From Bradymonadales bacterium (GTDB lineage: Bacteria > Myxococcota > Bradymonadia > REDH01), in the NCBI GenBank assembly GCA_947483645.1, contig CANKLS010000001.1, positions 26,624 to 90,623 of the forward strand: DNA of 64,000 bases. Direction: 5' to 3'. Under the pieces are notes generated by a model. That model was given only the letters and a program-made list of their open reading frames with translations, did no database searches and was not told where the DNA came from. How positions within the stretch are numbered: the first letter of the stretch is position 1; each line of letters starts with the position of its first letter. This document shows positions 17,863 through 27,337 of this stretch, one piece after another. A program made the translations under genes and the position numbers.

Positions 17863-20394
17863 CTACGGCTTCTTGGGTGCCCGCTTGTTGATGGCCACCT
17901 TGCCAAAGTTGACCCGGTCGTCATTCGCCTTCGGGGAGACCTTCAGCCGGTCGTCGCCGCGGAAGAAACCGCCCCACACCGTGTAGTCGCCCGACTTGTC
18001 GGCGCGGCTGACCGGCATGGTGTGAACGTCGCGGATGATGTCTCCCGGCACCCAGTATTGCATCGGATACTTGCCGCCGACCGGCTTGTGGTCGCCGTTG
18101 ATCCGGTTGCCCCCGAAGTCGACATGGATGAACATCTCGGCATCCGACGGGATACGGCTCAGCACCTCCCAGTAGGTCGTTACAACCAGTGGATCACCCG
18201 ATCCGACCTCGGCCGCCATCTCCGTGGCATAGAGGCGAAGTTTCCCATCGACCGTCACCTTCTTGGTCGCCAACTTGGCAGATTTGGGCAGCGTCGTCTT
18301 CGAGAAGATGCTCTCGGCAACGTAGTTCTGGTCCCGCTCGCCGCGGTCGGCATGCAGTTCGTTGCTCAGCAGGAGGAAGCGGCTGGAACGCCCGTCGACG
18401 ACGAAGAGCTCCGGCGGGCGCTTGCAGCTGCGGCCGGCCTCAGGCACCCGCTTGAGAGTCGCATACAGCTCTCCCAAGCTCGCCGCAGGGATAACGGCGA
18501 ACAGGCGGCCGTTCGCATCGCAGAACCGGCCCTCAAGCTCCGTCACCCGCGGCAGCCGCTCCATCGACGATGCGCCGAAGTAGTAGCTCGTATCCTTGGC
18601 TACGATGCCGGCGATGAGGAGCGGCTCGCCCTCCTTCGAGAGCTTCTCGTACTCCTCGAGGATGCCCTTCTGACTGAAGTGGTCTGCCGCCTCGGGAATC
18701 GCCTGAAACAGCAGCTCGCCGCCCCAGCCAAGGATGGAGAGCGCGAGCGCAACAGAGACCAACAGCCCCGACCGCGCGGGGGTAAGGATGGCGCCAAGGC
18801 GGCCTGCCAGCGACTGCAGCAGCTCTCCGACGCGACCCAGCATCGACGCCATGCGCCCGGTCGTTCCCGATAGGGCCTCCGAGAGCGTGCGTCCCATCGC
18901 CGATAGCTGGGCGATGGGCGAGAAGAAGACGGCCACCAACAGCAGCCCCCACATGGCAATGAGCGGCCGCATGATGTCGAGGCGGTAGCTGCTCGGGAAG
19001 GTGGCAGGGCCATCGAGGAAGATGGACTCGAACAGCACCTGCGGGCCCGGAACGCCAAGCTCCTTGTTGTAGCTCTCTGCGACGTCCTTGGTCGTTACGG
19101 CCAGCAGCACCAGCGCCGCAAACCCCGCGAGCGACCAGGTCGCACTCCGCTTCTCGTCCGCCTCTGAAGGCGGCGCCTCCGTCAGCGCCGAGGCCACCAG
19201 GATGGCCAGCGGCATGGCGACAGGCATGAGGTAGACCGCTGCGAGTGTGGACGAGAGGCCCAGCACCAAAAAGCCCACACCCATCGCCCCGATTGCCACC
19301 GCGAGGATGGCGCCCCGATCGGAGTCTTCGTGTCGGAGCGCCAGCGCAACCGCGAGCGGCAGAAAGACAATGGCAGGGTAGAGCGAGTAGCCGGTGACAC
19401 GGATGAGGACGTCGAATGTGGGGTGAATCGGGAGCGTCCGTGAGGTGAAGAAGGCGTTGGAGAGGAAGCCGTTCAGGGCCTCCGGCCAGCCGGTCTCTCC
19501 GGCCGCGAGGACCAACGGGAGCACAACACCGACCGCCGCGATGATGCCGGCTGCCACGGCTCCGGGGCCGTGGAAGAGTGCCCGGAGCCGGCTCTTGGGG
19601 CCGAAGGTCAGCGTCAGGAGCAGCGCGGGTCCGACAATCATCGCCAGGCCGAACATCTCCTTGCCGGCCTCCCAGCCCCCGGAGAGTTGCATCCCTGCCG
19701 GAACCATCAGGGCGGCAAACAGTGCCAACCCCACGGAGAGGCCGATGCGACAGAAGCCACCCGCAGGCCGGAGTCCGAGCGACGACACAGCGAGCAATCC
19801 GAGCGCCAACGCAAGGCCCACGCCGCCGCGCGCACCCGCCATCATCGCAACAAGGAGGCCGATCGAAATAGCGAGCCCCGGACGGCGGTCACTGTTCGAC
19901 GCCGCCATCTCCGCCACCGCGACGACCAGACAGGAGAAGAGTCCGAGCAGCAGTCCGTCGGCGGCAAGGTGGGTTGCGCCGAGCGCAGACTGGGGCACCA
20001 TGGCAAAGAGCAGGGCGCCGAGCAGCGCCGCGCGCCGACCCACCCACCGGTCCAGGAGCATGAAGCCTGCCGCGGCGGCGGCCACCACCAGGAGCAGCGC
20101 AGGCAGCCGCAGGCCGAGCTCGCTGCCGCCGCCGGCGGAGAAGCCCACCTGCCCCATCAAGGAGGAGAGCCAGGGCCGCGAAAAGAGCGCCCCCGACTTC
20201 ATGGGGGCGAAGATGGAGCCGGCCGTGCCGTCCGACAGCCCGCGCGCCAGCGTTGCCGGCGCCGTTTCCCAAGGCTCCCAGAGGCCGGTCGTGGCGGCAG
20301 GGACGAGATAGAGCAGGGCGATGAGGGCGGCGACAACTGCGGCCAGCCAGCCGCGGCCGCGGCCTAGGGGGTTCGCATCCGTCGGATTCGCCAT
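17863..20394 (-). CDS. PMT/ArnT-type (GT39-like) integral membrane glycosyltransferase
   Basis: 843 residues. About a dozen hydrophobic helices in the first 560 residues, beginning with a transmembrane segment followed by [19 protein letters not shown], which corresponds to the acidic loop of ArnT/PMT enzymes (LxxpDExRYaeia) that holds the catalytic carboxylate. The last about 260 residues are soluble and probably periplasmic ([19 protein letters not shown]..., [18 protein letters not shown]). Such enzymes move a sugar from a polyprenyl-phosphate carrier to lipid or protein outside the membrane; neither donor nor acceptor can be read here. Divergent from aroQ with 139 bases between. Confidence 0.75.
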   Translation of the reverse strand: MANPTDANPLGRGRGWLAAVVAALIALLYLVPAATTGLWEPWETAPATLARGLSDGTAGSIFAPMKSGALFSRPWLSSLMGQVGFSAGGGSELGLRLPALLLVVAAAAAGFMLLDRWVGRRAALLGALLFAMVPQSALGATHLAADGLLLGLFSCLVVAVAEMAASNSDRRPGLAISIGLLVAMMAGARGGVGLALALGLLAVSSLGLRPAGGFCRIGLSVGLALFAALMVPAGMQLSGGWEAGKEMFGLAMIVGPALLLTLTFGPKSRLRALFHGPGAVAAGIIAAVGVVLPLVLAAGETGWPEALNGFLSNAFFTSRTLPIHPTFDVLIRVTGYSLYPAIVFLPLAVALALRHEDSDRGAILAVAIGAMGVGFLVLGLSSTLAAVYLMPVAMPLAILVASALTEAPPSEADEKRSATWSLAGFAALVLLAVTTKDVAESYNKELGVPGPQVLFESIFLDGPATFPSSYRLDIMRPLIAMWGLLLVAVFFSPIAQLSAMGRTLSEALSGTTGRMASMLGRVGELLQSLAGRLGAILTPARSGLLVSVALALSILGWGGELLFQAIPEAADHFSQKGILEEYEKLSKEGEPLLIAGIVAKDTSYYFGASSMERLPRVTELEGRFCDANGRLFAVIPAASLGELYATLKRVPEAGRSCKRPPELFVVDGRSSRFLLLSNELHADRGERDQNYVAESIFSKTTLPKSAKLATKKVTVDGKLRLYATEMAAEVGSGDPLVVTTYWEVLSRIPSDAEMFIHVDFGGNRINGDHKPVGGKYPMQYWVPGDIIRDVHTMPVSRADKSGDYTVWGGFFRGDDRLKVSPKANDDRVNFGKVAINKRAPKKP

Positions 20395-20533
20395 GCCTAT
20401 CGTCCTGCCTGTCAGAAATCTGCTTGCAACGCCCGCAGAAGGCGCACAGATTCAGGCGCTCCACGGGCAATCGGCCCCTATCCCTGCCCCCTATGGGTGT
20501 CAAGGCGCCGCGCCACCGCCACAAGGCTCCGCC

Positions 20534-20974
20534 ATGCCTGCTCTGCTGCTCCTCAACGGCCCCAACCTCAACCTGCTCGGCAGCCGCGAGCCCCATCACT
20601 ACGGCAGCACGTCGCTCGCGGAAATCGAGGAGCGGGTGCGGCAGCGGGCCGCCTCCGCCGGCTTCGAACTCATCGCGCTGCAGTCCAATCACGAGGGAGT
20701 GCTCATCGATGCCATTCAGGCCGCGCCGGCGAACGATGTCACGGGAATCATCATCAATCCGGGCGGCTACACCCATCACGGCGTCGCCATCCGTGATGCC
20801 CTCATCGCTGCCAACCTGCCCTTCATCGAGGTCCACCTCAGCAACACCTACGCCAGGGAGAGCTTCCGCCACACATCCGTGACCGCCGACCTCGCTGCCG
20901 GCGTCATCATCGGACTCGGCGCGCTCGGCTACGAGCTCGCTGTCGAGGCCCTCTCCGCCTCGGTTGCCCGCTAG
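20534..20974 (+). CDS. aroQ: 3-dehydroquinate dehydratase, type II
   Basis: 146 residues, full length for the dodecameric type II enzyme (third step of the shikimate pathway, trans-dehydration). Motifs in order: [18 protein letters not shown] (catalytic Tyr of the lid), [26 protein letters not shown] and [18 protein letters not shown] with the catalytic His. The chosen ATG at 20534 starts directly at the first strand and has AAGG upstream; longer in-frame extensions add only unrelated sequence. Followed by efp after 105 bases. Confidence 0.96.
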   Translation: MPALLLLNGPNLNLLGSREPHHYGSTSLAEIEERVRQRAASAGFELIALQSNHEGVLIDAIQAAPANDVTGIIINPGGYTHHGVAIRDALIAANLPFIEVHLSNTYARESFRHTSVTADLAAGVIIGLGALGYELAVEALSASVAR

Positions 20975-21079
20975 TTGGCTTGCCGCAAGCGCCCCATCTT
21001 CCTTGCGGCTTTGAGCGTGAGAGGGTAGGAGCCCCGCGCGGCAAAGGCCGCAACTGAATCGAAACCTAAGGCATCATCC

Positions 21080-21646
21080 ATGGCTCAGTACGATACCAAC
21101 GATTTCCGCAAGAACCTCAAGATTGAAGTCGATGGGGAGCCCTGGGTTGTCCTCGAGGCCCAGCACGTGAAGCCCGGAAAGGGCGTCGCCATGGTCAAGA
21201 CACGCTTCAAGAACATGATCACCGGTCGCGTCCTCGAGCGGAACTTCCGCTCTGGAGACAAGGTCGATGTGCCCGACCTCCTCGAGATGTCGGCCACCTT
21301 CCTCTACCTCGACGGTGCCGACTACATCTTCATGAATCAAGAGAACTATGAGCAGGTCACGCTGGGCAAGGATGCCGTCGAAGAGGCAATCCCTTGGCTC
21401 ATCGACAACCTGCCCGTCACCCTCCTGTTCTACCGCGGCCGCGCCATCAACATCGATGTCCCGACCTTCGTCGAACTCAAGATTGTCCGCGCCGATCCCG
21501 GCGTGAAGGGTGACACCGCACAGGGAGGCAGCAAGCCTGCCCACCTCGAGACCGGCGCCGTTGTTCAGGTTCCGCTCTACGTGCAGGAGGGCGAGAAGAT
21601 TAAAGTCGACACCCGCACCGCAACCTTCGCCGAGCGCGTAAAGTAG
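21080..21646 (+). CDS. efp: translation elongation factor P
   Basis: 188 residues, the standard three-barrel EF-P that relieves ribosome stalling at polyproline. Barrel I carries QHVKPGKGVAMVKTRFKN with Lys34 at the loop tip, the residue that EpmA/EpmB-type pathways beta-lysylate (arginine would indicate EarP); neither modification gene is visible in this window. Barrel II/III motifs YIFMNQENYEQ and DTRTATFAERVK at the end are intact. Many proline-rich exported proteins here would need EF-P. Confidence 0.96.
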   Translation: MAQYDTNDFRKNLKIEVDGEPWVVLEAQHVKPGKGVAMVKTRFKNMITGRVLERNFRSGDKVDVPDLLEMSATFLYLDGADYIFMNQENYEQVTLGKDAVEEAIPWLIDNLPVTLLFYRGRAINIDVPTFVELKIVRADPGVKGDTAQGGSKPAHLETGAVVQVPLYVQEGEKIKVDTRTATFAERVK

Positions 21647-21707
21647 TTTCAGGCGCCTCAACGCGAGGTAGCCGGGAGGGTTACTCCCAACTTGACCCAG
21701 GGAACCG

Positions 21708-24101
21708 GTGGCCATCGACCGTATAAAAGCCGCTGAAGCGGCGCAGAAGTTCAGTCTCAAAGGCCAGTATACCAAGGCCATTGTGGAGCTGCAGAAGATT
21801 GTTGCCGAGGACAACAACGATGTCCGTACGATGCAGCGGATCGCGGAACTCTACCTCAAGGCAAACAACCCGAACGACGCTGTCCGTACCTACGCAGAAG
21901 TCGCCCTCATCTACGAGGCCGGTGGCTTCTTTGCGAAGGCAGTCGCTGTTTACCGCCAGGTGATCAAGCTCTCGCCCGACGAACTCGAAGCGAAGATCCG
22001 GCTTGCGAACCTCTACTACCAGACCGGCATGCTCAGCGATGCGCTGCTGCTCTTCGACCAGGTCTCGCAGGCCTACCTTCAGGCGGGCGACCCGGCCTCC
22101 TACATCACCATCCTGACACGCATGGTGGAGCTAGACCCCGACCATGTCGGCAACCGGATTCGGCTCGCCGAGCAGTATGCCGTCGACAATCTTATGCTGC
22201 ATGCGCGCGAACACTTTAACGCCGCCGCCGACACCCTCCACCGCACCCGCCGCCTCGACGAGTTCGTCAAGGTCGCGGAGCGGCTGCTCATCCACTTCCC
22301 CGACGACGAGGGCCGCCACCGTCAGCTCATCCGCGCGCTCACCGAAACGCAGCGGGCGGCGCGGGCGATCCCGCGCATCCAGCGGCTGCTCGAGCGCGAT
22401 CCCCACGACGCCGAGGCGCTCGAACTCCTCATCGAGGCGCTCGTCTCCATGGGCGAGAAGGGTCGAGCCGTCGCCATCCTCCGCGAGCTCGCCGTGGGTT
22501 ACCACGAAGACGGCCACCGCGAGCTCGAAGAGAGGGTCTTGCGGCGCATCATCACGCTCGACCCCACCGATGATGCCGCCCGCGCCTCCCTCTCGCTCCA
22601 AAAAACCAGCTCCAAGTCGGTCCAAGCCACCGGCTTGCTATCTGGCGATGAGGTCGAACGGCAGATGGCTGAGGTCGACGTCTTCCTCAAGTACAACCTC
22701 TACGATCGCGCCACCGACCAACTGCGACAGATCCTCAAGGCTGACCCCAGCAACCAGAGGGTCATCCGGCGCAAAATCGAGGTCCACAGACAGGCAGGCC
22801 AGGATCAGGCTGCCGTCCGCGAAATCGTCCGGCTCGCCCGCCTCATCATCGATGAAGACCTCGACCGCGCCGCCATCGTCGTCGCAGAGGCAGATGCCAT
22901 CGTGCCGGGCCACCTTGATGTCCGCGAGTTCCTCGAAGAGGTCGACGCGCGGCGCGTTGCCTCACGGCCCAAGGTGCCTTCGGCCCGGCCAGCGCCTCCT
23001 GTCAGCGACCCAAGCTCATTTTCGGCACTCGACGCCCTCTTCGGCGGGCCCGCGTCGCCGCCTCGACAGGGTCCGGCAGGCATGGCAGCAGACGCAGACC
23101 TGCTTGGCCAACTCGAGCACTCACTCCTGCAGTCCGGCATCGCGCAGCTCGGCAGCGGCGCCTCGGCCGACAACCTCGCTACCATCTCGCTCGGCACCGA
23201 TGACTTTCTCCCCGGTGGCCTCGACGATGCCCTCACCGAGGTCGCCATCCTCGTCAGCGAAGGCGACCACGACATCGCCCGCGCCCGCCTCTTCGAACTC
23301 CTCGGCGAGTGGCCCGAGCACGCCGAACTGATCCTCGCCCGCATCGACGAACTGCCGAGTGCGGAGCCGGTGCACACGGAGCACGGAGAGTGGCAGGGTG
23401 CGCCCTCCTCGATTAGCAACCGCTTGGTCGCCGGTGAGCCGCACGGTGACCTCTTCCTCACAGACGACCCCGACGCCAGCCCCGACGAGACCCTGCAGCG
23501 CGCCCCGCAGCGCGATGGCATCGTTGCCGCTCTCGTCGCGCAGTCCAGCGGCCCAGGCGCGCCGCTTGCGACAAGCGCTTTCGAAGCTGTCAATCCCGAC
23601 CTGCTCGAGGACGATGACGACTTCGCCATCGAGACCGGCGATTCCATCGATGAGAGCGATATCGACGCCCCGTTAGGCAGGCCTTCGTCGCACTCCGTTT
23701 ACATGCTGACGCTCTCCGACTCGCTCCTTCGGCGCGACCCCGATGCAGCGGTCGCCCAGGCCATCAGGCTTCGCCTCAGCGGCAAAACGGCAGAGGCACT
23801 GGCACGCCTCGCAACCGAGCGTGCGGGCACCCACGCGGCGGCCGCCACCTACGAGCATGGCCTCTGTCTGCTGGCTACCGGCGCGCTCGCCGAAGCGGCG
23901 ACGGAGCTGCTCGGCCTGCTCCGCGTCCGCGGGCTCGCGCAGTCTGACTACCTCCTCGTCCAATACTACGTCGGCCTAGCCTACGAGGCCGCAGGGCAGG
24001 GCGAGCTGGCAGCCGGGATGTTCCTTCCGCTCTGGGAGCATGCCCCCGAGGCCTTCCCCGATATTGCGGCGCGGCTCCATCGGATTCGCAGCGGCGGCTA
24101 G
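21708..24101 (+). CDS. large cytoplasmic TPR-repeat protein
   Basis: 797 residues with no signal peptide or membrane helix. About ten TPR-like helical hairpins fill residues 5-400 (for example YTKAIVELQKIVAEDNND, AEVALIYEAGGFFAKAVAVYRQVIKLSPDE, NRIRLAEQYAVDNLMLHAREHFNAAA); a Pro/Ser/acidic linker (about 410-640) follows and a last TPR-like block (RLSGKTAEALARLATERAGTH... LLRVRGLAQSDYLLVQYYVGLAYEAAG) closes the protein. Proteins of this shape are common scaffolds in Myxococcota-type genomes; no specific function can be assigned. GTG start after AGGGAACC, 61 bases after efp. Confidence 0.75.
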   Translation: MAIDRIKAAEAAQKFSLKGQYTKAIVELQKIVAEDNNDVRTMQRIAELYLKANNPNDAVRTYAEVALIYEAGGFFAKAVAVYRQVIKLSPDELEAKIRLANLYYQTGMLSDALLLFDQVSQAYLQAGDPASYITILTRMVELDPDHVGNRIRLAEQYAVDNLMLHAREHFNAAADTLHRTRRLDEFVKVAERLLIHFPDDEGRHRQLIRALTETQRAARAIPRIQRLLERDPHDAEALELLIEALVSMGEKGRAVAILRELAVGYHEDGHRELEERVLRRIITLDPTDDAARASLSLQKTSSKSVQATGLLSGDEVERQMAEVDVFLKYNLYDRATDQLRQILKADPSNQRVIRRKIEVHRQAGQDQAAVREIVRLARLIIDEDLDRAAIVVAEADAIVPGHLDVREFLEEVDARRVASRPKVPSARPAPPVSDPSSFSALDALFGGPASPPRQGPAGMAADADLLGQLEHSLLQSGIAQLGSGASADNLATISLGTDDFLPGGLDDALTEVAILVSEGDHDIARARLFELLGEWPEHAELILARIDELPSAEPVHTEHGEWQGAPSSISNRLVAGEPHGDLFLTDDPDASPDETLQRAPQRDGIVAALVAQSSGPGAPLATSAFEAVNPDLLEDDDDFAIETGDSIDESDIDAPLGRPSSHSVYMLTLSDSLLRRDPDAAVAQAIRLRLSGKTAEALARLATERAGTHAAAATYEHGLCLLATGALAEAATELLGLLRVRGLAQSDYLLVQYYVGLAYEAAGQGELAAGMFLPLWEHAPEAFPDIAARLHRIRSGG

Positions 24102-24174
24102 CCAAACCGTAGGCAACGAAAGGCCTCCGTCTTGACGAACGCGCTACGATACGGCAGAGCCGCCCAACCCTGCT

Positions 24175-24247
24175 GCGGGTGTAGCTCAGCTGGTAGAGCA
24201 CGAGCTTCCCAAGCTCGTGGTCGCGGGTTCGAATCCCGTCGCCCGCT
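24175..24247 (+). tRNA. tRNA-Gly (anticodon CCC)
   Basis: 73 bases folding as a standard cloverleaf: acceptor GCGGGTG/CGCCCGC (24175-24181 with 24240-24246, one G-U), D-arm GCTC/GAGC, anticodon arm CGAGC-TTCCCAA-GCTCG giving anticodon CCC, T-arm GCGGG-TTCGAAT-CCCGT, discriminator T. No CCA is encoded. It reads GGG codons. Confidence 0.96.
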
Positions 24248-24258
24248 CTCGTGATCTC

Positions 24259-24801
24259 ATGAACCCCCTCGACCGCCAACCCATCGCGCCAAAATGCGAT
24301 GCTCTGACGGTTCGGGCGGTTCGTGCTACCGACCCGCTCTGGGTCGCGCTCCTCGAGCAGGCAGGCTTCCGGCTCGCTCGCCGCTCTACCAGCTATGTCT
24401 GGTACGATGGGCGCGGAGAGGTGGCCATCGCGCCCGACGAAGAGCTCGATGCAGACGACACCCTCGCGCAGATCATCCTGCATGAGATGATTCATCTCCT
24501 CGTGCAGGGCGAAGAGGCGCGCAGCGAGCCCGACTGGGGGCTCGACAATCTCACGGAGAGCGATGCCTACCTGGAGGAGGCAGCACTGGTGATGCAGCTC
24601 CGGCTGCTGCGCCAGTGGGGGCTGGAGGCGGTGCTGGTGCCGACCACAGACTTCCGATCCTACTACCTGAGCGAGGCCTCTACAGAGGCGCGCGCCGACC
24701 GGCTGGAGGCCACAGAGGCTGGGTGGGCCCGCTGGCTCGCCTGGCCCCAACGTGATGCGGCGGAGCGTGCTCTTGCGGCCACCCGAAGCGCCGTCGCCTA
24801 G
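24259..24801 (+). CDS. uncharacterised protein with HExxH metal-binding motif
   Basis: 180 residues, no signal peptide. The central ILHEMIHLLVQGEE contains HEMIH (His75, Glu76, His79), the zinc-ligand and catalytic pattern of gluzincin/metzincin-type metallopeptidases, in a predicted helix as required. A third ligand is not obvious; Glu/Asp residues in the following ESDAYLEEAALVMQL helix are candidates. C-terminal SYYLSEASTEARADRL suggests further helices. I do not recognise the family. The ATG at 24259 lies 12 bases after tRNA-Gly, so it may be cotranscribed with the tRNA. The stop is shared with ampG on the other strand (CTAG). Confidence 0.6.
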   Translation: MNPLDRQPIAPKCDALTVRAVRATDPLWVALLEQAGFRLARRSTSYVWYDGRGEVAIAPDEELDADDTLAQIILHEMIHLLVQGEEARSEPDWGLDNLTESDAYLEEAALVMQLRLLRQWGLEAVLVPTTDFRSYYLSEASTEARADRLEATEAGWARWLAWPQRDAAERALAATRSAVA

Positions 24802-26078
24802 CGGCCCTCACCGATGGCGTTCTGCTGCTTGAGGATGGGCAGAAGTAGCAGCGCAGGGAGCCCCATGAAGGCGGTCGAGAGGAAGAAGGTCTCCCAGCCC
24901 CACGAGGTCGCCCAGACGCCCGAGAAGCTCGAGACGACCGTCCTGCCGACCGCAGCCAGCGCCGACAGCAACGCATACTGCGTGGCCGAAAAGCGGACCG
25001 AGCAGAGCGAGCTGAGGTAGGCCACAAAGACAGTCGTGCCGAAGCCGGTCGCAAAGTTCTCGCCGCCCATGGTCAGGTAGAGCGCCTGCACATTGTGGCC
25101 CGCGCGCGCCTGGTAGACGAAGAGAAGGTTGGACCCCGCCTGAAGGATGCCTCCAACCCAGAGCATCTTCTCCACGCCATAGCGCCGCATCATCCAGCCA
25201 CCCACGAAGGCACCGGGGATGAGCGCCGCAAAGGCGAAGAGCTTCGACACCGTTGCGAGCTCGGTCTTGGTGAAGCCTACCTCCATCAGGAAGGGGGTTG
25301 TCATCGTACCCGCCACCGCATCGCCGAGCTTGAAGAGCGCCACGAAGATGAGGATGATCACCCAACCCCGTGTGCGGAAGAAGGATGACAGCGGCGCAAA
25401 GATGCCGGCGAGTGCACCCCACAGACCACGAACCCGCGGCTCTTCCGGCGCGGCCTTCGGCAGGTCGACGCGTGGCGCAAAGAGGGTGAAGAGGATGCAG
25501 CCCGCCATCACCACCGCGATGGTCAGAAAGGTCTGCTGCCAGCCGTAGCGGTCGGCCAGGATCAGCGCACCCGCGCCTGAGCCGAGCATGCCGATCCGGT
25601 AGCCGAAGACATATGCGGCGTTGGCTGTACCTTGCTGCGCTACCTGCACCGCGCTCACGCGGTAGGCGTCGATGCCAATGTCCTGCGTCGCTGACACCGT
25701 CGCCAAAAGAACGACGAGGCCGACCAGCTCGCGAATCTGCGTTGGGTCGGTCGACGGCTCCACAAAGGCGAGCTTCGCAATGACCGCCGCACAGGCCACC
25801 TGCATGAGCACGATCCAGCCACGCCGCTCGCCAAGCAACCGTCCGAGGGGACCGGTGGGGACCATGTCGAGGATCGGCGCCCAGGCCCACTTGAAGACAT
25901 AGGGAGAGGAAGCCGCCGCAAAGAAGCCAATCGTCGCCTTGTCGATGCCGGCATCGGTGAGCCAGGCGGCCAGCGTGCCAAAGACCAGCGGCAGCGGGAG
26001 CCCCGAGGCAAAGCCGAGCAGGCCGACGGCCCAGACGGTGCGATCGAAGAGGTTTGATTTCTGTTCGGTCTCGTTCAT
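24798..26078 (-). CDS. ampG: AmpG-like muropeptide MFS permease
   Basis: 426 residues, 12 hydrophobic helices. AmpG-type motifs: LLGFASGLPLPLVFGTLAAWL in the first helix, SPYVFKWAWAPILDMVP between helices 2 and 3, and ATVSATQDIGIDAYRV in helix 4. AmpG imports anhydro-muropeptides (GlcNAc-anhMurNAc peptides) from periplasm to cytoplasm for cell-wall recycling. No ampD, nagZ or beta-lactamase gene is next to it. The start overlaps the upstream DoxX-like gene (ATGA), so the two are coupled; the stop is shared with the convergent HExxH gene. Confidence 0.85.
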   Translation of the reverse strand: MNETEQKSNLFDRTVWAVGLLGFASGLPLPLVFGTLAAWLTDAGIDKATIGFFAAASSPYVFKWAWAPILDMVPTGPLGRLLGERRGWIVLMQVACAAVIAKLAFVEPSTDPTQIRELVGLVVLLATVSATQDIGIDAYRVSAVQVAQQGTANAAYVFGYRIGMLGSGAGALILADRYGWQQTFLTIAVVMAGCILFTLFAPRVDLPKAAPEEPRVRGLWGALAGIFAPLSSFFRTRGWVIILIFVALFKLGDAVAGTMTTPFLMEVGFTKTELATVSKLFAFAALIPGAFVGGWMMRRYGVEKMLWVGGILQAGSNLLFVYQARAGHNVQALYLTMGGENFATGFGTTVFVAYLSSLCSVRFSATQYALLSALAAVGRTVVSSFSGVWATSWGWETFFLSTAFMGLPALLLLPILKQQNAIGEGR

Positions 26079-26470
26079 CGGAACATCGTCGTGGCGAGCA
26101 GCGCCGCGACGCCGAAGTAGGTGAGGGCTGCCGACGCACCCGCGAAGTCCTGGCTCAAGCGCAGCCCCATCGTGAGTGCGGCAAAGAGGGCGCTGGCAGC
26201 TGTGAGAGCCAGCTGCGTGAGTTCGTGGGAGCCTCCTGCCGCCGACTCACCCGTCAGGACCGCCGCCACGAAGAGTCCGGCCACCGCGAGCTCCGCGATC
26301 GCGATGGGCCACCAGAGCGCCGGCGCGGGGATGGCGCGCAGCCAGCTGGCGGCGAACTTGTCGGCAAACCAAGCAGGCGTGCTGCGGCCGAGAAGTTTGG
26401 TGAGGCCCGCTTCGCCAAGGATGGCAGCGAAGAGGAGACAGATGACGAGGTGGAGCGCTTGCATTGCCAC
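26075..26470 (-). CDS. DoxX-like small membrane protein
   Basis: 131 residues, four predicted membrane helices (about 5-20, 48-70, 82-102, 108-128) and a loop LTKLLGRSTPAWFADKF, compatible with the DoxX/MauE group of four-helix proteins linked to redox processes. Assignment is by topology and weak sequence feel. GTG at 26470 has AGGAGG five bases upstream; ATG at 26464 is an alternative with too long spacing. Stop overlaps the ampG start (ATGA). Confidence 0.6.
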   Translation of the reverse strand: MAMQALHLVICLLFAAILGEAGLTKLLGRSTPAWFADKFAASWLRAIPAPALWWPIAIAELAVAGLFVAAVLTGESAAGGSHELTQLALTAASALFAALTMGLRLSQDFAGASAALTYFGVAALLATTMFR

Positions 26471-26566
26471 GGGGGCCTCCTAGGTTGGCTGCCGCTATGG
26501 ACCATTGCGGGTCGGCCGGTCAAAGAATTGGCTGCCGGATGCGCGCGCAGACACGACGGAGAGAGC

Positions 26567-27337
26567 ATGTCAGGCAGACTCGAAGGAAAGGTTGCGGTCA
26601 TCACGGGCGGGAGCCGCGGCATCGGCGCGGCCATTGCGGAGGCCTTCGTTCGCGAGGGCGCCCAGGTCGTTATCAGCTCGCGCAAGCAGGAGGGGCTCGA
26701 CGCCTCCGCGCGCCACATCGCCTCCGCAACAGGCCGGCCCGACGCCATTTCCGCCTTCGTCTGTCACACCGGCGACCCCGCGCAGGTCGCGGCACTTTTT
26801 GCCCACACACGGAGCAGTTTTGGCATCGCGACCATTGCCGTGAACAATGCCGCGACAAACCCCCACTTCGGCCCCATGCTGAGCCTCTCCAGCAGCGCCT
26901 GGGACAAGACCTTCGAGGTCAACACCCGCGGCTACTTTGAGGTCGCGCGCCACGCCGCAGAGGGGATGATCGAGGGCGGCCTACCGGGCTCCATCATCAA
27001 CATCACCAGCATCATGGGCATGCGTGCCGCCGTCTTCCAGGGCATCTACGGCATGACAAAGGCGGCGGTCATCTCCATGACCCAGACGCTCGCCATGGAG
27101 CTCGGCGGACGGAACATCCGGGTGAACGCGATCGCCCCCGGTCTGGTGGAGACCAAGTTTGCGAGCATCCTCATCGAGACGCCGGAAATCGCGGCCCGCT
27201 TCAACGAGCGGTCGGCTATCGGACGGGTCGCGCAGCCGGAGGAGCTGGCCGGAGCGGCCCTCTTCCTTGCCTCGAACGAATCGTCCTATGTGACCGGCCA
27301 GACGCTCGCTGTGGACGGAGGATACACCATTGCCTGA
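26567..27337 (+). CDS. short-chain dehydrogenase/reductase (SDR)
   Basis: 256 residues, classical SDR. NAD(P)-binding GGSRGIG near the N-terminus, structural NNAA, catalytic Ser148 (ITSIMG), Tyr161 and Lys165 (YGMTK), then RVNAIAPGLVET and the C-terminal VTGQTLAVDGGYTIA typical of FabG/DHRS4-like enzymes. SSRK after strand two would favour NADP. Substrate not predictable; FabG-like reduction of acyl or small carbonyls is possible. ATG 26567 has GGAGAG upstream. The end overlaps the next gene by eight bases. Confidence 0.9.
   Translation: MSGRLEGKVAVITGGSRGIGAAIAEAFVREGAQVVISSRKQEGLDASARHIASATGRPDAISAFVCHTGDPAQVAALFAHTRSSFGIATIAVNNAATNPHFGPMLSLSSSAWDKTFEVNTRGYFEVARHAAEGMIEGGLPGSIINITSIMGMRAAVFQGIYGMTKAAVISMTQTLAMELGGRNIRVNAIAPGLVETKFASILIETPEIAARFNERSAIGRVAQPEELAGAALFLASNESSYVTGQTLAVDGGYTIA

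Noticed and set aside
24217..24258. Longer start of the HExxH gene inside tRNA-Gly
   Set aside because: The in-frame ATG at 24217 lies in the tRNA itself; ATG 24259 is the reasonable start.
26054..26566. Long N-terminal extension of the SDR
   Set aside because: Residues before MSGRLEGKVAVITGG overlap ampG and the DoxX-like gene on the other strand and have no SDR features; ATG 26567 has a ribosome site.
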